From contig CAWIRE010000006.1 of the NCBI GenBank assembly GCA_963838385.1, forward strand, positions 620,001 through 684,000: a stretch of DNA of 64,000 bases, read 5' to 3'. Positions 56,983-64,000 of the stretch are shown piece after piece. A model generated the notes under the pieces. That model was given only the letters and a program-made list of their open reading frames with translations, did no database searches and was not told where the DNA came from. The position numbers were made by a program, and so were the translations under genes. This stretch comes from DAHUYF01 sp963838385. GTDB lineage: Bacteria > Pseudomonadota > Alphaproteobacteria > ATCC43930 > CGMCC-115725. How positions within the stretch are numbered: position 1 is the first letter of the stretch; each line of letters begins with the position of its first letter.

Positions 56983-57804
56983 GAGCACCGCGCCGGGGGT
57001 GCCGAGTGCGTTTTCGGTGAGGCCGCGCGTGACGATGTCGTAGGCCTCGTCCACGGAATCCGTGCGATGGAACAGGTCGACATCGCCGGGACTGATCGTG
57101 CCGTGGCGCACCAGCGCGTCGAAATTCACCACCTCGTCCCAGAATTTGGCGCCGAACAGCACGATCGGCATGCGCTTCTTCATCTTGCGCGTCTGCACCA
57201 GGGTCAGAATCTCGAACATCTCGTCGAGCGTGCCGAAGCCGCCGGGGAACAGCACCACCGCCTTGGCGAGATAGACGAACCAGAACTTGCGCATGAAGAA
57301 ATAGTGGAAATGCATGTGCAGCTCGCGGCTGACATAGGGGTTGTCGAACTCGTCATTGGGGATCGAGATGGTGAGGCCGACATTGAGGCCCTTGGCCTCC
57401 GACGCGCCGCGATTGGCGGCCTCCATGATGCCGGGGCCGCCGCCGGTGCAGATGACGAAGCGCCGCTCCTCGCGATCGAGCTTTTTCGACCACAGCGTCA
57501 GGCGATGGGCGAGCTCGCGCGCCGCCTCGTAATAGGCCGACAGCGTGAGCGCGGTGCGGGCCTTCTCGACGCCCTCGCCGGTGCGCTCGGCCTCCGCCAG
57601 CGCCGCCTGCGCCGCCTCGGCCGAGGGCAGCCGCGCCGAGCCCATGAACACGATGGTGTCCTGCACCCCATAGCGCCTGAACCGCGCCTGCGGCTCGAGA
57701 TATTCCGCCAGGATGCGAAGCGCGCGGGCCTCCTTGCTCTCGAGAAAGCGCCGGTCCTGATAGGCCTTGGGCTGGCGATGGGATTGGCGGTCGGGAGTGT
57801 CCAA
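56980..57804 (-). CDS. LOG family protein (lysine decarboxylase-like, TIGR00730 type)
   Basis: A 274-residue LOG/YgdH-type protein: RRFVICTGGGPGIMEAANRG, SIPNDEFDNPYVSRELHMHF and FPGGFGTLDEMFEILTLVQT, the PGGxGTxxE active site. Plant LOG proteins release cytokinin bases from nucleotides; bacterial PpnN-like members cleave nucleoside monophosphates. Which applies here is not visible. It is stand-alone, divergent from the pentapeptide gene, and ends at the structured repeat. Confidence 0.9.
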   Translation of the reverse strand: MDTPDRQSHRQPKAYQDRRFLESKEARALRILAEYLEPQARFRRYGVQDTIVFMGSARLPSAEAAQAALAEAERTGEGVEKARTALTLSAYYEAARELAHRLTLWSKKLDREERRFVICTGGGPGIMEAANRGASEAKGLNVGLTISIPNDEFDNPYVSRELHMHFHYFFMRKFWFVYLAKAVVLFPGGFGTLDEMFEILTLVQTRKMKKRMPIVLFGAKFWDEVVNFDALVRHGTISPGDVDLFHRTDSVDEAYDIVTRGLTENALGTPGAVL

Positions 57805-57994
57805 AGGTCACCTCGGAAAAGACGGCGGAGTGTGGCGCCGCCATGGTGAATAACTGCTGAACGGCCGCCCGGACAGGCCCCGAGCGGTGCGCGCGCCCGG
57901 GCATTCACTTCCCGGTAATCTGGTATCAACGGTTAATTTACACAAACTTTCCTAGAATCGGGGCGAATAACAAGGCTTTGCCAGAGGCTCCGGG

Positions 57995-59044
57995 GTGACG
58001 CAGAACGGGCGCAAGCCATCGCCGATGGTGGTCAAGATGCGGCTCGACGCCAACGCGGTGGGCGAGCTGCTCGACAAGCATCGCCGCTACCTGCGCAACC
58101 AGAGCGGCGGCGCGCGGGCGATGCTGCGCCAATGCGATCTCAGCGGGCTCGACCTCACCGGCGGCGATTGGACCAACAGCGAGTTCATGGTCTGCAAGTT
58201 CGACGGCGCGACGCTGGAGCGCGCCGTCTTCCGTCACGCCAATCTGTTCGGGTCGCGCTTCAACAGCGGCAACCTGTCGGGCGCCGATTTCGAGAAGGCT
58301 GATCTGCGCGGCGCCAAGTTCGAGCTCGCGAACCTCACCGGCGCGCATCTCGGCGGCGCCGATCTGCGCGAAGGCATGGTCATCAGCGCCGACATCACGC
58401 TCGACGGCGACACCGGCAGCCGCTTCACCAACGCCATCCTGAAGGGCGCCAAGCTGCCCAACGCGCGCTGCAAGTCGGTCGATTTCAGCGGCGCGCTGCT
58501 CGACGGCACCGATTTCTCCGACGCCGATCTGCGCAACGCCTCCTTCCACGGCGCCGAGCTCATCTCGCCGATCCTGCGCGGCGCCCAGCTCGCCGAGGCC
58601 GATCTGCGCAGCGCCGTGCTGCAGGGCGATGTCGGCCAGCGCCTGCAGAACAGCGGCGCCGTCCTGCCGCAATCCCGCGTCAAGCTCGAGGCGGTCGTCG
58701 AGCGCTTGCGGCAGCACGAGCTCTGGATCACGACCCAAGGCAAGGACGGCCGTCGCCTCAATCTCTCGGGCGGCAATCTGCAGGGCATCGACCTCTCGGG
58801 CCGGCTGCTGGCGGCGGCAAAACTCGACCATACCATCCTGGTCGGCGCCAATCTCAAGGGCGCCAACCTCGCCGCCGCCGTGCTCACCGGCGCCAATCTC
58901 GGCGGCGCCAACCTCGCCCATGCCGACCTGCGCGGCGCCGATCTGCGCTTCGCCAATCTGCGCACCGCCATGCTCGACCACACCCGCCAGGGCGCGATGC
59001 CGGGCCTCGAAATGCTCAAGACGCTGCTCGAATCGGGCGAGTAG
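57995..59044 (+). CDS. Pentapeptide-repeat protein
   Basis: A 349-residue protein with two blocks of A(D/N)LxX repeats: about residues 45-205 (LRQCDLSGLDLTGGDWTN, NLSGADFEKADLRGAKFELA, ...) and about 250-335 (NLSGGNLQGIDLSGRLLAAA, NLGGANLAHADLRGADLRFA). A helical segment (RVKLEAVVERLRQHELWITT) separates them. The fold is a right-handed quadrilateral beta-helix; some relatives mimic DNA and shield gyrase, but most are unknown. The start is GTG. It is divergent from the LOG gene. Confidence 0.9.
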   Translation: MTQNGRKPSPMVVKMRLDANAVGELLDKHRRYLRNQSGGARAMLRQCDLSGLDLTGGDWTNSEFMVCKFDGATLERAVFRHANLFGSRFNSGNLSGADFEKADLRGAKFELANLTGAHLGGADLREGMVISADITLDGDTGSRFTNAILKGAKLPNARCKSVDFSGALLDGTDFSDADLRNASFHGAELISPILRGAQLAEADLRSAVLQGDVGQRLQNSGAVLPQSRVKLEAVVERLRQHELWITTQGKDGRRLNLSGGNLQGIDLSGRLLAAAKLDHTILVGANLKGANLAAAVLTGANLGGANLAHADLRGADLRFANLRTAMLDHTRQGAMPGLEMLKTLLESGE

Positions 59045-59052
59045 GCTCCTGC

Positions 59053-59709
59053 CTACCGGCGCGAGAACAGCCGTTTCACCCGCGCCGACAGGCCGTGGCG
59101 CAGGCGCTCGCGCCGCACCACGCCGTCGTTCGCCACCCAGTTGAGCTGGACGACGCGGCGCGGCCCTGTGACCGGCGCATGGCCGTGCCAGGAATGCGGC
59201 GTGACGCGGAAAGCGAGCAGCGTTCCGGCCGCCGGCGGCACTTCGGCGATGACATCCTCGAGATCGTCCGGCGAGCGCAGCAGCCGCAGCCTGCCGCCCG
59301 GCGCCTCCCAGGATTCGTTCATATAGATGAGGACGGTGATGAGCTTGGTTCGGGTGTCGGTATGGATCCGGCCGTCGCCGGGCCGCGCCTGGCCGCGCAC
59401 CGTGATCATGGTCGGGCGATCGGCGAGATCGATGGCGAACTTCTCGGCGAAGACGGCGCGGAGATCCGTCCCCTCGAGCTCGGCGATGAAGGCGGCGAAA
59501 GCCGGGCCATAGCGCAGATCGGCCAGCGGAAAGCTGCCCGGCTCGGCAATCTCCGGGTAATCGCGGGCGAGCGCGGCGCGCGCCGGCCGCGGGATGAAGC
59601 CGGGCACGACCAGCCAGGGGAAAGGCTCTCGCGTCAAGGGCGTACGCGCCAGTGCCGCCACGTCGAGGAAACGCGGACCCTCCGTCGAGATCGTCGCTGC
59701 CGCCGTCAC
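59053..59709 (-). CDS. 2OG-Fe(II) dioxygenase-like protein
   Basis: A 218-residue double-stranded beta-helix oxygenase. Iron ligands are visible as HTDTRTKLITVLIYMN (HxD) and TPHSWHGHAPV (distal His), with an Arg in PRRVVQLNWV for 2-oxoglutarate. The GTG start is preferred because AAGGAG lies six bases upstream; longer in-frame starts have no ribosome site. The substrate is unknown; WEAPGGRLRLLRSPDD is typical of SM-20/PHD-like bacterial members. Confidence 0.85.
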   Translation of the reverse strand: MTAAATISTEGPRFLDVAALARTPLTREPFPWLVVPGFIPRPARAALARDYPEIAEPGSFPLADLRYGPAFAAFIAELEGTDLRAVFAEKFAIDLADRPTMITVRGQARPGDGRIHTDTRTKLITVLIYMNESWEAPGGRLRLLRSPDDLEDVIAEVPPAAGTLLAFRVTPHSWHGHAPVTGPRRVVQLNWVANDGVVRRERLRHGLSARVKRLFSRR

Positions 59710-59816
59710 GCTGTGCTCCTTAATTTCCGGAGGCCGACCTTGCCACAAAACCGCCGGGCGTGAAACCATGGCCCCCCCTTTATCCGATAACGATCTGTGA
59801 GGTACGGGTCGCCACG

Positions 59817-59831
59817 TTAACTCGAAATTGA
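59817..59831. promoter_or_regulatory. Possible CtrA-like half-conserved site
   Basis: TTAA and TTGA separated by seven bases, similar to TTAA-N7-TTAA. It lies between the divergent dioxygenase and lipoprotein genes. Weak evidence from a short motif. Confidence 0.2.
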
Positions 59832-59869
59832 CCATAATGGTGGCGTGGTGAGGCCGAACGGGGCATGGG

Positions 59870-60415
59870 ATGATGGGTGGCAGGCGAAACCGGCCGGGCA
59901 TGCGGGCCGCGCTGGCGTCGGTGCTGACGCTGGCGCTGGCGGCGTGCGCGGCGCTGCAGCCCCCGCCTGCCGCACCGCCGCCCGAGCCGCTGGCGACGCC
60001 GGCGGCGGTGATGCGGCTGCCCTTGCCGCCGCCGCGCAAGCCCGCGCCGCCGGCTCCGACGCTGGCGCGGCTGCCGCCGGCGACCGAGACCGAGCCCGAG
60101 GCGGCGCCTACGCCCCCGGCCGGCGGCTTCGAGCAGCTGGTCGGTCTCGACCAGCCGCATGTCGCCGCCTTGCTCGGCGATCCCGGCACCCGCGCCGACG
60201 CGCCCCCGGCCACCATCTGGCGCTATGGCGACACGACATGCGATGTGGACATCTACTTTTATCTCGACCTTCAGAGTCAGACGATGCGGGCCTTACATTA
60301 TGAAATCAGGGACCATGACCTATCCGAGCGATCAGCCCAGCGATGCTACGACGCCCTCGCCGGCGAGCAGCGTGCCCATGCCGAGTCTGCCGCCAGTCCG
60401 GATCGTCCTCGTTGA
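59870..60415 (+). CDS. Lipoprotein-like protein upstream of the ChvI-type regulator
   Basis: A 181-residue protein with signal peptide and lipobox (MRAALASVLTLALAAC; internal ATG possible at residue 10), a long Pro/Ala region, and a C-terminal domain FEQLVGLDQPHVAALLGDPG ... IWRYGDTTCDVDIYFYLDLQ resembling SmpA/BamE-like small lipoproteins. Its 3' end overlaps the response-regulator start by about 100 bases, so the two may be co-regulated. I have not assigned a name. Confidence 0.75.
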   Translation: MMGGRRNRPGMRAALASVLTLALAACAALQPPPAAPPPEPLATPAAVMRLPLPPPRKPAPPAPTLARLPPATETEPEAAPTPPAGGFEQLVGLDQPHVAALLGDPGTRADAPPATIWRYGDTTCDVDIYFYLDLQSQTMRALHYEIRDHDLSERSAQRCYDALAGEQRAHAESAASPDRPR

Positions 60416-61124
60416 CGACGACAATTCCTTCCGCGAATCGCTCGGCCTCAACCTGGTGGACGAAGGCTTCGACGTGCAGAGCTTCGCCGCGGGCGAGCCG
60501 GCGCTCGACTATTTCGAGCAAGGTGGCGGCGCCAACGTCATCCTGCTGGACTGGCGCATGCCCGGGATGAACGGCCTCGAGGTGCTTCGCCGCCTGCGCC
60601 GGGCCGGCACGACGACGCCGGTGATCTTCCTCACCGCGCTCAGCGACGACATCTATGAAGAGGCGGCGCTCGAAGGCGGCGCGGTCGACTTCATCGACAA
60701 GTCGCGCCGCCTCTCGATCCTGCTGAAGCGCCTTCATCTCATCACCGAGGGCGTGCGCCCGGTTCCCGAGCCGCCGGGCGCGGCCAGGCGGCCGCCCGAC
60801 GATGTCGCGGCGCTCGGCCGGCTCGAGCTGCGCTTCGACATCAACCGCGCCTCCTGGAGCGGCCAGACGCTCGACCTGACGCTCACCGAGTTCAAGATCG
60901 TGGCGCTGCTCGCCTCGCGCGTCGGCGAGGATGTGGGTTATCGCGAAATCTACGATCTCGTCCACGGCAAGGACTTCGTCGCGGGCTACGGCGCCGAGGG
61001 CTATCGCGCCAATGTCCGCACCTTCATCAAGCGCATCCGCAAGAAGTTCCGCGACACCGATCCCGATTTCGATCAGATCCACAATTATGCCGGATTCGGC
61101 TACCGCTGGATCGCCGGCGCCTAG
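60315..61124 (+). CDS. ChvI-like two-component response regulator
   Basis: OmpR-family regulator of 269 residues. The receiver domain shows RIVLVDDDNSFRESLGLNLV, phospho-Asp in VILLDWRMPGMNGLEVL, and FIDKS with the conserved Lys; the C-terminal winged helix includes TLTEFKIVALLASRVGEDVG and RIRKKFRDTDPDFDQIHNY. YGAEGYRANVRTFIKRIR is typical of ChvI. ChvI-ChvG responds to acid or envelope stress in alphaproteobacteria. The ATG used lies inside the lipoprotein gene; an ATG at 60378 (MPSLPPVRIV) would reduce the overlap. Confidence 0.92.
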   Translation: MTYPSDQPSDATTPSPASSVPMPSLPPVRIVLVDDDNSFRESLGLNLVDEGFDVQSFAAGEPALDYFEQGGGANVILLDWRMPGMNGLEVLRRLRRAGTTTPVIFLTALSDDIYEEAALEGGAVDFIDKSRRLSILLKRLHLITEGVRPVPEPPGAARRPPDDVAALGRLELRFDINRASWSGQTLDLTLTEFKIVALLASRVGEDVGYREIYDLVHGKDFVAGYGAEGYRANVRTFIKRIRKKFRDTDPDFDQIHNYAGFGYRWIAGA

Positions 61125-62680
61125 CCGGCAGGAGCTCGCGCCCATCGCGCCGCCGCCGCGGGCGCCGCGGCCGCGATTCTATCGCTCGCTGACGGCGAAG
61201 GCGGCGGTGCTGGCGATGATCTTCCTCGCCGTGCCGATCATCGTCTACGACCAGTTCCACGCCGCGGACGAGGCGGAGAAGGCGCTGCTGCTGCGCAGCG
61301 TGCGCGAGCACGGCCACGTCATCACCGCCGCGCTGGCGCCGCTGCTGTCGGCAAGCGAGCGGCCGGCGCTGCCGCAGCTCGGCAGCGAGCTCGCGCGCTT
61401 CGCCGACGACTTCACCAAGGTGAAGCTGCTGTTGGCGCCGGCCGGGACCACGGGCTTCTTCTACGTCGCTTCCTGGCCGCCGGTCTCGGCGGCCCAGCTC
61501 GATGTCGAGCGCGAGGCCCTGCGCCAGCAGGGCGTGCTCGACCGCCTCTCGGAGAGCTGCGAGGGCGAATTTCCTTTCGCCCTGCGCTACCGCGTTCCCG
61601 GCGGCGCCGATGAGATCGTGACCTCGATGACGCCGCTCAAGGCGCCGGCCGGCTGCTGGGTGGTGGTGACGTCCTCGGCCGCGGGCGCGCTGCCGGGCTC
61701 GAAGTCTCGGGCGCCCGTATTGGGAAAGCTCGGAGGTGCGCATCGCCGCCGCGATCTATCTCGCCATGGTGCTGCTCACCATCACCACCTTCTGGAGCGT
61801 GCGGCGCGGGCTCAGGCGTTTTGCCGAGCGGGCGCGCACCATCCGCGAGCGCCGCGCCGGCGGCGGCTCCTTCCGCGCGCAGAACGACATCCCCGAGCTC
61901 GCCGACGTCGCCGAGGAATTCGACCACATGGTCGAGGTGCTCGATGCCTCGGCGAGCGATATCCGGCGCGCCGCCGAGGACAACGCGCATGCCTTCAAGA
62001 CGCCGATCGCGGTCATCCGCCAGTCGCTCGAGCCGCTGAAACGGGCGATCGCCGCCGAGAACCAGCGCGGCTTGCGCGCGGTCGGGCTGATCGAGACCTC
62101 GCTCGACAAGCTCGACGGCCTCGTCGCCTCGTCGCGCCGGCTCGACGAGGCCACCGCCAACGTCATGGACATGCCGCGCACCGATGTCGACCTGTCGAGC
62201 CTGCTCGCCCGGCTGCTGCAGGCGCATGCCGATGCGCTCGCCGGACGCCGGCTGGCGCTCAACGGCCGCGTGGCGCCCCGCATCCTCATCCACGCCAATG
62301 AGGAGATGGTGGAGACCGTGATCGAAAACCTCCTCGACAACGCCCTCTCCTTCTCGCCCGAGGGCGCCGGCGTCAGCGTCCGGCTCGAGGCACGCGACGG
62401 CTTCGCCCAGCTCTTCATCGGCGATGGCGGGCCCGGCGTCGCGCCGGAGAACCTGTCGCGCATCTTCGACCGCTATTTCTCGCAGCGCCTGCCGGCGCGC
62501 AGCGACGGCCTCGACACGCATTTCGGCATCGGGCTGTGGATCGCGCGGCGCAACGTCGAGGCGCTCGGCGGCACCATCCACGCCGAGAACCTGCAGCCCA
62601 ACGGCCTGCTCATGCATGTCCGCCTGCCTCTCGCCGAGGTCGTGCGCATCGGCGCGCCCCCAACCAGGGCGCGGAACTGA
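61087..62680 (+). pseudogene. ChvG-like sensor histidine kinase with one inserted base
   Basis: Partner kinase of the preceding regulator. The first frame gives MPDSATAGSPAPSRQELAP, a first membrane helix (AKAAVLAMIFLAVPIIVYD), a periplasmic sensor domain and CWVVVTSSAAGALPGS. After the frame change come LGRPYWESSEVRIAAAIYLA, a HAMP-type region, the His box AHAFKTPIAVIRQSLEPLKR, ENLLDNALSFSPEGAGV (N box) and GDGGPGV. Removing one A at 61702-61703 yields exactly 531 codons and the usual SSLGRPYW sequence. Likely functional in the cell. Confidence 0.88.
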
Positions 62681-62758
62681 CATTTTTTTGACCCTCTCGG
62701 GCATTGCCCGTCATGGGTACCCTTCGGCCAGTTCCACACGCGACAAGGTTTTTTTGCG

Positions 62759-63157
62759 ATGGATCTGGCAAAGCTCGTGACCATGCTGCAAGGCGCCAAG
62801 GAGGGCAGCGAGTACCTCGATTACGCCATCCAGCGTCTGTTCGGCACGGCCAAGCCCGTGCCGCTCTACACCCGCTCGATCGACGCGGCAGTGCGGCTGC
62901 TGCCCGAGGGCTGGACGATTCACCGCCTGAGCCATCTCAGCGATTGCCGCGGCGGCTTCGGCGGCTGGATCGGCGAGGTCTACCGCGCCAGCGATGCGAT
63001 GATCCCCTACCCCTCCTCGGCGCCGGCCGCCAGCGCGCCGCTGGCGCTGTGCGTTGCCGCGATGCGCGTGCGGCTGGCCGAGCGGCTCGCGCAGGAAGAA
63101 GCCGGCGCGCCTGACGACGACGGCGACGACACGAGACGCGAGCGCATCGGCGTCTGA
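62759..63157 (+). CDS. Hypothetical protein, 132 residues
   Basis: Starts MDLAKLVTMLQGAKEGSEYL. It contains PLYTRSIDAAVRLLPEGWTI and GGFGGWIGEVYRASD, ending in a charged Asp/Arg-rich tail. No known family is recognised; it is not membranous. AAGG lies about 10 bases upstream. Between the ChvG-like kinase and a NUDIX hydrolase, on the same strand. Confidence 0.7.
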   Translation: MDLAKLVTMLQGAKEGSEYLDYAIQRLFGTAKPVPLYTRSIDAAVRLLPEGWTIHRLSHLSDCRGGFGGWIGEVYRASDAMIPYPSSAPAASAPLALCVAAMRVRLAERLAQEEAGAPDDDGDDTRRERIGV

Positions 63158-63236
63158 CCGCGCCGATTGTCCGCCTCGCCGCTTCCGCCTAGACTGCGGG
63201 CGTGCAGAGCACGGCCTTAGCTCGTTGCGCCTCGCC

Positions 63237-63842
63237 ATGAGCGACGACGCGCCGGAGATCGTCGCGCGCGAGGTCGCCTATCAGGGCTTCTTCCGCGTCG
63301 ACCGCTATCGGCTGCGCCACCGCCTCTATGGCGGCGGCTGGAGCGCGATGATCGCCCGCGAGGTGGTGGAGCGCCGCCGCGCCGTCGGCCTGCTGCTCTA
63401 CGACCCCGCGCGCGACGAGGTCGTGCTGGTGGAGCAGTTCCGTCTCCCTGCCTATCTCGCCGGCTTCTCCGGTCGCCATCTCGAGATCGTCGCCGGCCTG
63501 GTCGATCACCCGGACGAGGCCGACAGCGAGGTCGCGCGGCGCGAGGCGCAGGAGGAGGCCGGGCTCGCCATCGACGGCGAGCTGCTGCCCGTCCACCGCT
63601 TTCTCACCAGCCCTGGCGGCACGACCGAAGCCGTCACGCTGTTCTGCGGCCGCGTCGATGCGAGCCGCGCCGGCGGCGTCCACGGGCTCATCGACGAGCA
63701 TGAGGACATCAAGGTGGTGGTGATGCGCTATGCCGAGGTCGCCCGCCTGCTGCGCGAGGGCGGCATCGAAAACGCCACCACCATGGTGGCGCTCTACTGG
63801 CTCGCCGCCAACCGCGCCGACCTGCGCCGGAGGTGGCGCTAG
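63237..63842 (+). CDS. NUDIX hydrolase, ADP-ribose pyrophosphatase-like
   Basis: A 201-residue NudF/ADPRase-type protein. The NUDIX box reads GLVDHPDEADSEVARREAQE then EAGL; it has one residue more than the standard G-x5-E spacing, but REAQEEAG is intact for metal binding. LLLYDPARDEVVLVEQFRLP and SPGGTTEAVTLFCGRVD are family blocks. It probably hydrolyses ADP-ribose or a similar nucleoside diphosphate derivative. It ends at a structured repeat. Confidence 0.9.
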   Translation: MSDDAPEIVAREVAYQGFFRVDRYRLRHRLYGGGWSAMIAREVVERRRAVGLLLYDPARDEVVLVEQFRLPAYLAGFSGRHLEIVAGLVDHPDEADSEVARREAQEEAGLAIDGELLPVHRFLTSPGGTTEAVTLFCGRVDASRAGGVHGLIDEHEDIKVVVMRYAEVARLLREGGIENATTMVALYWLAANRADLRRRWR

Positions 63843-63932
63843 GGCGACGCGCAGCGTCGTCCCTGGCGGGCGCCAGCGGTTGCGTCAGCAACCGCGAGAG
63901 CCCGCACGGTCCCGGCTGGCCGCGTCGCCCTA
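63840..63932. repeat. TAG-anchored triple-hairpin repeat, copy E, between convergent genes
   Basis: From the NUDIX TAG: hairpin 1 GACGC-GCA-GCGTC, hairpin 2 GCGGGCGCC core, hairpin 3 GCGGTTGC-GTCA-GCAACCGC and tail GAGAGCCCGCACGGT. At the far end the sequence returns GCGTCGCCCTA, the reverse complement of the start, which supplies the stop codon of the opposite gene. The whole unit could close into one large cruciform. Confidence 0.85.
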
Positions 63933-64000
63933 GCGCCGCCGATAGCCGCAGCTCGCCGCGACCAGCTCGCGCGTATAGGGATGTTCCGCTCGGCCGGCGC
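63930..64000 (-). CDS. ABC transporter ATP-binding protein, C-terminal end (partial)
   Basis: Only the last 23 residues are inside the window: AEHPYTRELVAASCGYRRR then stop. HPYTRELVAA is the typical C-terminal stretch of oligopeptide/dipeptide-type ABC ATPases (OppD/DppD group). The catalytic part lies outside the window. Confidence 0.6.
   Translation of the reverse strand, partial: AGRAEHPYTRELVAASCGYRRR

Overview
The window looks like a chromosomal segment of a high-GC alphaproteobacterium, probably Rhodospirillales or a relative. The evidence is gene content and order: PopZ (DUF2497), a ChvI/ChvG-type two-component pair, paired PAS_5 proteins, TrmFO, and the conserved run dgt-argS-SPOR-nagZ-M50-scpA-scpB-tatB-tatC-serS-surE-pcm-nlpD with yajC-secD-secF nearby. 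Species cannot be told from the sequence alone.

Layout. 1-1974: end of a flavin monooxygenase, ssb and a cytoplasmic HtrA-like protease. 2110-5261: a visibly lower-GC four-gene block (lipoprotein-like protein, papain-like cysteine peptidase, unknown protein, duplicated membrane protein) that I regard as the less expected of two accessory regions. 5321-21005: a broken MFS transporter, uvrA, tandem PAS proteins, trmFO, a squalene/phytoene synthase relative, sodB, yajC-secDF and a DUF815 ATPase. 21107-33654: a long, translationally coupled minus-strand cell-envelope, division and translation operon. 33785-47286: erpA, xthA, a PagL-like barrel, PilZ, a lysine 2,3-aminomutase family protein, ilvD, HAD, LysR/acyl-CoA dehydrogenase, valS, popZ and a PCMT-like methyltransferase. 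47448-55404: a genomic island bounded by a 48-bp exact direct repeat of the 3' part of tRNA-Cys. It carries an IS5-family insertion, an orphan Rap1a/Tai-like protein, an IrrE-like/partner pair and a divergent nucleotidyl-cyclase-like protein. No integrase is recognisable in it. 55583-64000: tRNA-Asn, lipoproteins, a LOG-family protein, a pentapeptide protein, a 2OG dioxygenase, ChvIG, a NUDIX hydrolase and the end of an ABC ATPase.

Two features cut across the window. First, a structured intergenic repeat of up to three hairpins starts exactly at the TAG stop codon of five unrelated genes (nlpD, pagL-like, yip1-like, LOG, nudix). Its stems carry compensatory base changes, so the fold appears to be conserved. 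Second, at least eight genes, including the essential valS, are broken by single-base indels. Most can be repaired by removing one base from an AA or TT pair, so these are more likely sequence errors than real pseudogenes. They are listed as pseudogenes because the sequence as given does not encode the full protein.

Functionally the core is housekeeping: DNA repair (UvrA, SSB, XthA, Dgt), protein export (SecDF-YajC, TatBC), chromosome segregation and polarity (ScpAB, PopZ), aminoacyl-tRNA synthesis (Ser, Arg, Val), envelope maintenance (NlpD, NagZ, SPOR, PagL-like) and Fe-S assembly (ErpA).
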